Assembly: GCA_934131055.1 (NCBI GenBank) | Contig: CAKOZB010000002.1 | Span: forward strand, 1-24,838 | Reading direction: 5' to 3' | DNA: 24,838 nt | Source: an uncultured Clostridia bacterium | GTDB taxonomy: Bacteria; Bacillota; Clostridia; TANB77; CAG-508 | Part shown: positions 22,408 through 24,838 of the stretch, piece by piece | How the letters are laid out: each line of letters opens with the position of its first letter | How positions within the stretch are numbered: position 1 is the stretch's first letter | Notes under the pieces: model-generated | The model's database searches: none | What the model was told of the DNA's origin: nothing | Seen by the model: only the letters and a program-made list of their open reading frames with translations | Translations under genes and position numbers: made by a program

Positions 22408-24838
22408 TTATCTTTCACCTCTCTCATCGTTTTCTTTTTTTATTTCTTGTATAATCGCTTGTAGCTCTTGTTGTTGTTCTTCACTTAATAATGATAAATC
22501 AATTTCAGAATCTTGTATTCCTATTTGTTTTAAGGCTTTTTTCACTTGGTACATTATATGTGCTGTAACATTTTGTTTTTGTTCTTTAGTTAAGTTTTCT
22601 TTTAATGGTGAAGATAATACCTCTCCAATTTTTACTTTATTATCTTTATCCTTACTATATATAATTGCAATTCGTGCTGTAGCTATTACTCGTGTATCAT
22701 TAGGTTCAAATCCATATTCTCTTGCTATGCTATTTATAATTTTTTGTGATTTCGATAGATTTTTTTCATCACTTTCTTCACTTATATATGCCAAATTATT
22801 TTTTTCTGTTGCTTGCTCCATTCTCCTTATTGTTAGTAGAACCATATTAGACATATTTGTTCCATCAAATACTGGCAAATCATCTTGATGAACATATAAA
22901 TTTTCATATTCTGATTTTATAGTGTTTTCTCTTTCTGCAATTGTATATTGTATTTCTGCATCTGTATATAGGTGTGGAAATCTATCTGTTTTTTTTACTC
23001 TAACTTTGGCAGTTTCTTTATGTATTGCTTCGTCGGCTTTTATTGCATCAGCAATATCGTTATATCCCAAACCAATTGTAACCTTGCCTAGCAGTAATGC
23101 ATCATATTGTTCTTGAGTAATAGTTCCATTTTTCAATAATTCTTGGTATACTCTTGCATCTTCTTGCATTAAATCTTGTGCTGCTTTTTTATAAACTTCT
23201 AATACATTAGTAGTTAATCCTTTTCTTCCAATATCAGGATATTTTTTTTCATATAATTCAAATATTCTGTTAGGTATTTCAATATTATCAAAACAACCTG
23301 TATACTGATTTCTCCAGAACCAGCTTTGTGCAACAACTCTTCCTTCTTCATCTCTAACACAAAATACTCTACCATCTGGTGACACAACGCTATGCTCCAT
23401 ACTTGTAGCCCCCGCACTATGTATTTCTTGGCAGCAATCAGTTAATGTTCCAATTGTTAACGCTAGTGGATCATCACATCTAAGCATTTCATACGTATAA
23501 CCTTTTGTACTTCCTTGTATTCTCGGAATACTTGAAAAATCCCTTAATTCGCCCTCATTAAATAAACTTTGTATTGCTTCAAAATCTTTTTGAGAATATC
23601 CAACTATTTTTGCTTGTTCAGCAACACTTTCATTTCCAATATCAATATTTGTATATGCAACTTTTTTCACATAATCTATTGCCTCATTAAGAGTCAAGCT
23701 TCTTCCAGCATTTAGCCTTACAATATCTTTAAATTGTCTTTGGACAGCTGCAATAATTTTTATATATTCTGAGCTTGTTAATATTTTCTCTATATTTTCA
23801 TTAAAGAATCTTACAAAATCGGGGTTGTATTCCATCGAAAAAGAGTCAAATATCTGATGTGCTTTTTCTTGCGTTAAAATTCCTCCAATATTAGAATATT
23901 CTAATATTTTTCTTATTAATCTAACTGTGTCCTTATTCTTTTGCTTATCAATACCAAGTACATATTTTCCATTTTTATTAAAAGTATATGACTCTTCAAA
24001 AGTTTTTATTGCTTTTTTATCATATGGAATATCTTCACTTACTTTTCCATCTTTCCATGTAATTTCGAACATTCTTTCAACTTTTTCATATTCCTCTTGT
24101 GATAATTCTACTGGAACATCGGTGAATAATTTCATTACTTTGTTAAATCCATCATCATTACCATGAAATACTCCCATAGCATAAGAAGCCTTTAAAATTG
24201 CTGCTTTATTATCACTATTCAAATTGTTATCTATTCTCATTAATTGGCTCCATTTTTTGCTATTTCCAAGAAAATTATCAATTTCCTTTTGTGGGAAATT
24301 AAGCATAACAACATAATTTGGTACAAATCTTCCTCCAGTAGCTTTATACCAACTTTGCAATATATCTGTTTTACCATTTAACACCATATTATCAATTGTT
24401 TCTGGATCCCTTATTCCTAATTTTATTACAGTTTCACTATCAAATCTTTTAAATAATTCTCCATATATCGGAGGAAATTCCTCACTTATATCTCTTCCAT
24501 AAAAAAAATATTTCCATTCCGGATGTTCTTTTATTAACTGAAAAGATAATTCTTCCCAATTCACTTTGAGTATCACCTTGATTAGCCTTACAGCGTCACC
24601 AGAAGTTAGGTGAAGTTTTTCCACATCCTCTCTTGTTAAATATTTTTCTATATTTCCACTTGCTTCAATTAGCTCTACTACATTATCTGAACTTAAATGA
24701 AGCTGCTCAACACCTTCCCTCGTTAAATACTTTTCTATGTTTCCACTTGCTTTAATTAAACCTACTACATTATCTGAACTTAAATGAAGCTGCTCAACAC
24801 CTTCCCTCGTTAAATACTTTTCTATGTTTCCACTTGCT
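22408..24838 (-). CDS. Large repeat protein with GNAT-like module, N-terminus beyond window
   Basis: The frame is open from the window edge to the stop at 22408 (at least 809 residues); a GTG at 24624 is internal, not the start. The N-terminal visible part is an array of 29-residue repeats (24577-24837). Next comes a roughly 350-residue helical region with no known motif. Around 23270-23490 is a distinctive block: RCDDPLALTIGTLTDCCQEI, then SPDGRVFCVRDEEGRVVAQSWFWRN and CFDNIEIP. Strand-turn-strand AQSWxWR followed by DNIE resembles a GNAT acetyltransferase core; I infer this from pattern only. A YTDAEIQYTIAE stretch follows and a Glu/Gln-rich helix ends the protein. The last codons overlap the ribosome-binding site of the ProA-like gene, so the two are translationally linked. 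No signal peptide can be judged. Confidence 0.8.
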   Translation of the reverse strand, partial: ASGNIEKYLTREGVEQLHLSSDNVVGLIKASGNIEKYLTREGVEQLHLSSDNVVELIEASGNIEKYLTREDVEKLHLTSGDAVRLIKVILKVNWEELSFQLIKEHPEWKYFFYGRDISEEFPPIYGELFKRFDSETVIKLGIRDPETIDNMVLNGKTDILQSWYKATGGRFVPNYVVMLNFPQKEIDNFLGNSKKWSQLMRIDNNLNSDNKAAILKASYAMGVFHGNDDGFNKVMKLFTDVPVELSQEEYEKVERMFEITWKDGKVSEDIPYDKKAIKTFEESYTFNKNGKYVLGIDKQKNKDTVRLIRKILEYSNIGGILTQEKAHQIFDSFSMEYNPDFVRFFNENIEKILTSSEYIKIIAAVQRQFKDIVRLNAGRSLTLNEAIDYVKKVAYTNIDIGNESVAEQAKIVGYSQKDFEAIQSLFNEGELRDFSSIPRIQGSTKGYTYEMLRCDDPLALTIGTLTDCCQEIHSAGATSMEHSVVSPDGRVFCVRDEEGRVVAQSWFWRNQYTGCFDNIEIPNRIFELYEKKYPDIGRKGLTTNVLEVYKKAAQDLMQEDARVYQELLKNGTITQEQYDALLLGKVTIGLGYNDIADAIKADEAIHKETAKVRVKKTDRFPHLYTDAEIQYTIAERENTIKSEYENLYVHQDDLPVFDGTNMSNMVLLTIRRMEQATEKNNLAYISEESDEKNLSKSQKIINSIAREYGFEPNDTRVIATARIAIIYSKDKDNKVKIGEVLSSPLKENLTKEQKQNVTAHIMYQVKKALKQIGIQDSEIDLSLLSEEQQQELQAIIQEIKKENDERGER
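24577..24838 (-). repeat. Array of 87-bp (29-residue) in-frame repeats, continuing past the edge
   Basis: Units at 24751-24837, 24664-24750 and 24577-24663 encode ASGNIEKYLTREGVEQLHLS followed by SDNVVxLI(K/E). The first two are almost identical at DNA level; the third, nearest the unique part, has drifted (EDVEKLHLTSGDAVRLIK). The pattern of near-identical outer copies and a worn inner copy suggests ongoing expansion. Two amphipathic helices per unit would give an alpha-solenoid. Confidence 0.93.

Noticed and set aside
22370..22888. Open frame of 172 codons antisense to the repeat protein
   Set aside because: Ser/Phe/Cys-rich shadow of a Glu/Lys/Gln-rich coding strand; no ribosome-binding site.
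24577..24838. CRISPR array
   Set aside because: The repeats are contiguous 87-bp coding units in one reading frame with no unique spacers.

Overview
The window is AT-rich chromosomal DNA from a low-GC, Gram-positive, spore-forming Firmicute, most likely a member of the Clostridia. Three things point there: a sleB-ypeB pair (spore cortex lysis), the gene order SRP RNA - dnaX - ybaB - recR shared with Bacillus and Clostridium, and A/T-rich codon use with many purine-rich ribosome-binding sites and several TTG or GTG starts. No integrase, transposase, CRISPR array or attachment site is visible. Species cannot be fixed from the sequence.

Layout, left to right. 1-2006 (minus): a YhaN/YhaO-type DNA-repair ATPase (cut by the edge) and its SbcD-like nuclease. 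2200-4993 (minus): a three-gene cassette with a consensus promoter, made of two small unknown proteins and a VirD4/TraG-type coupling ATPase that has no relaxase or secretion genes in view. 5112-6017 (minus): a zinc-finger-less DnaJ-type co-chaperone. 6138-9207 (minus): murF - ddl - yqeK, a peptidoglycan precursor operon with a clear promoter. 9469-10141 (minus): a DUF3800-type gene broken, or recoded, by one extra base near its 5' end. 10285-11172 (plus): an exported, membrane-anchored beta-helix-like protein. 11216-13079 (minus): sleB-ypeB. 13187-13322: a possible small RNA. 13411-14914 (plus): an unrecognised two-gene operon whose first protein is a recent 161-residue tandem duplication. 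15207-16337 (plus): a GT28 diacylglycerol-glucosyltransferase-like enzyme. 16533-17270 (plus): a membrane-tethered M41 (FtsH-type) zinc protease with no AAA domain. 17332-20135 (minus): recR, ybaB, dnaX and the SRP RNA. 20179-21033 (minus): an unknown membrane-anchored protein behind a tRNA-Ser gene. 21111-24838 (minus): a degenerate ProA-like pseudoenzyme with a coiled-coil tail, directly downstream of a large repeat protein that runs off the right edge.

Most of the window is housekeeping: cell wall synthesis, replication and recombination, protein targeting, spore germination. The unexplained part is four small islands set among these genes: the orphan coupling-ATPase cassette, the duplicated-protein operon, the AAA-less M41 protease with a palindrome at its expected transcription start, and the repeat protein plus ProA-like pair. 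The last is the best candidate for an undescribed system, because a GNAT-like module, a 29-residue repeat array and a catalytically dead aldehyde-dehydrogenase fold appear to be translated from one transcript with a 1-base gap. All functional statements come from reading motifs by eye; no database search was run.
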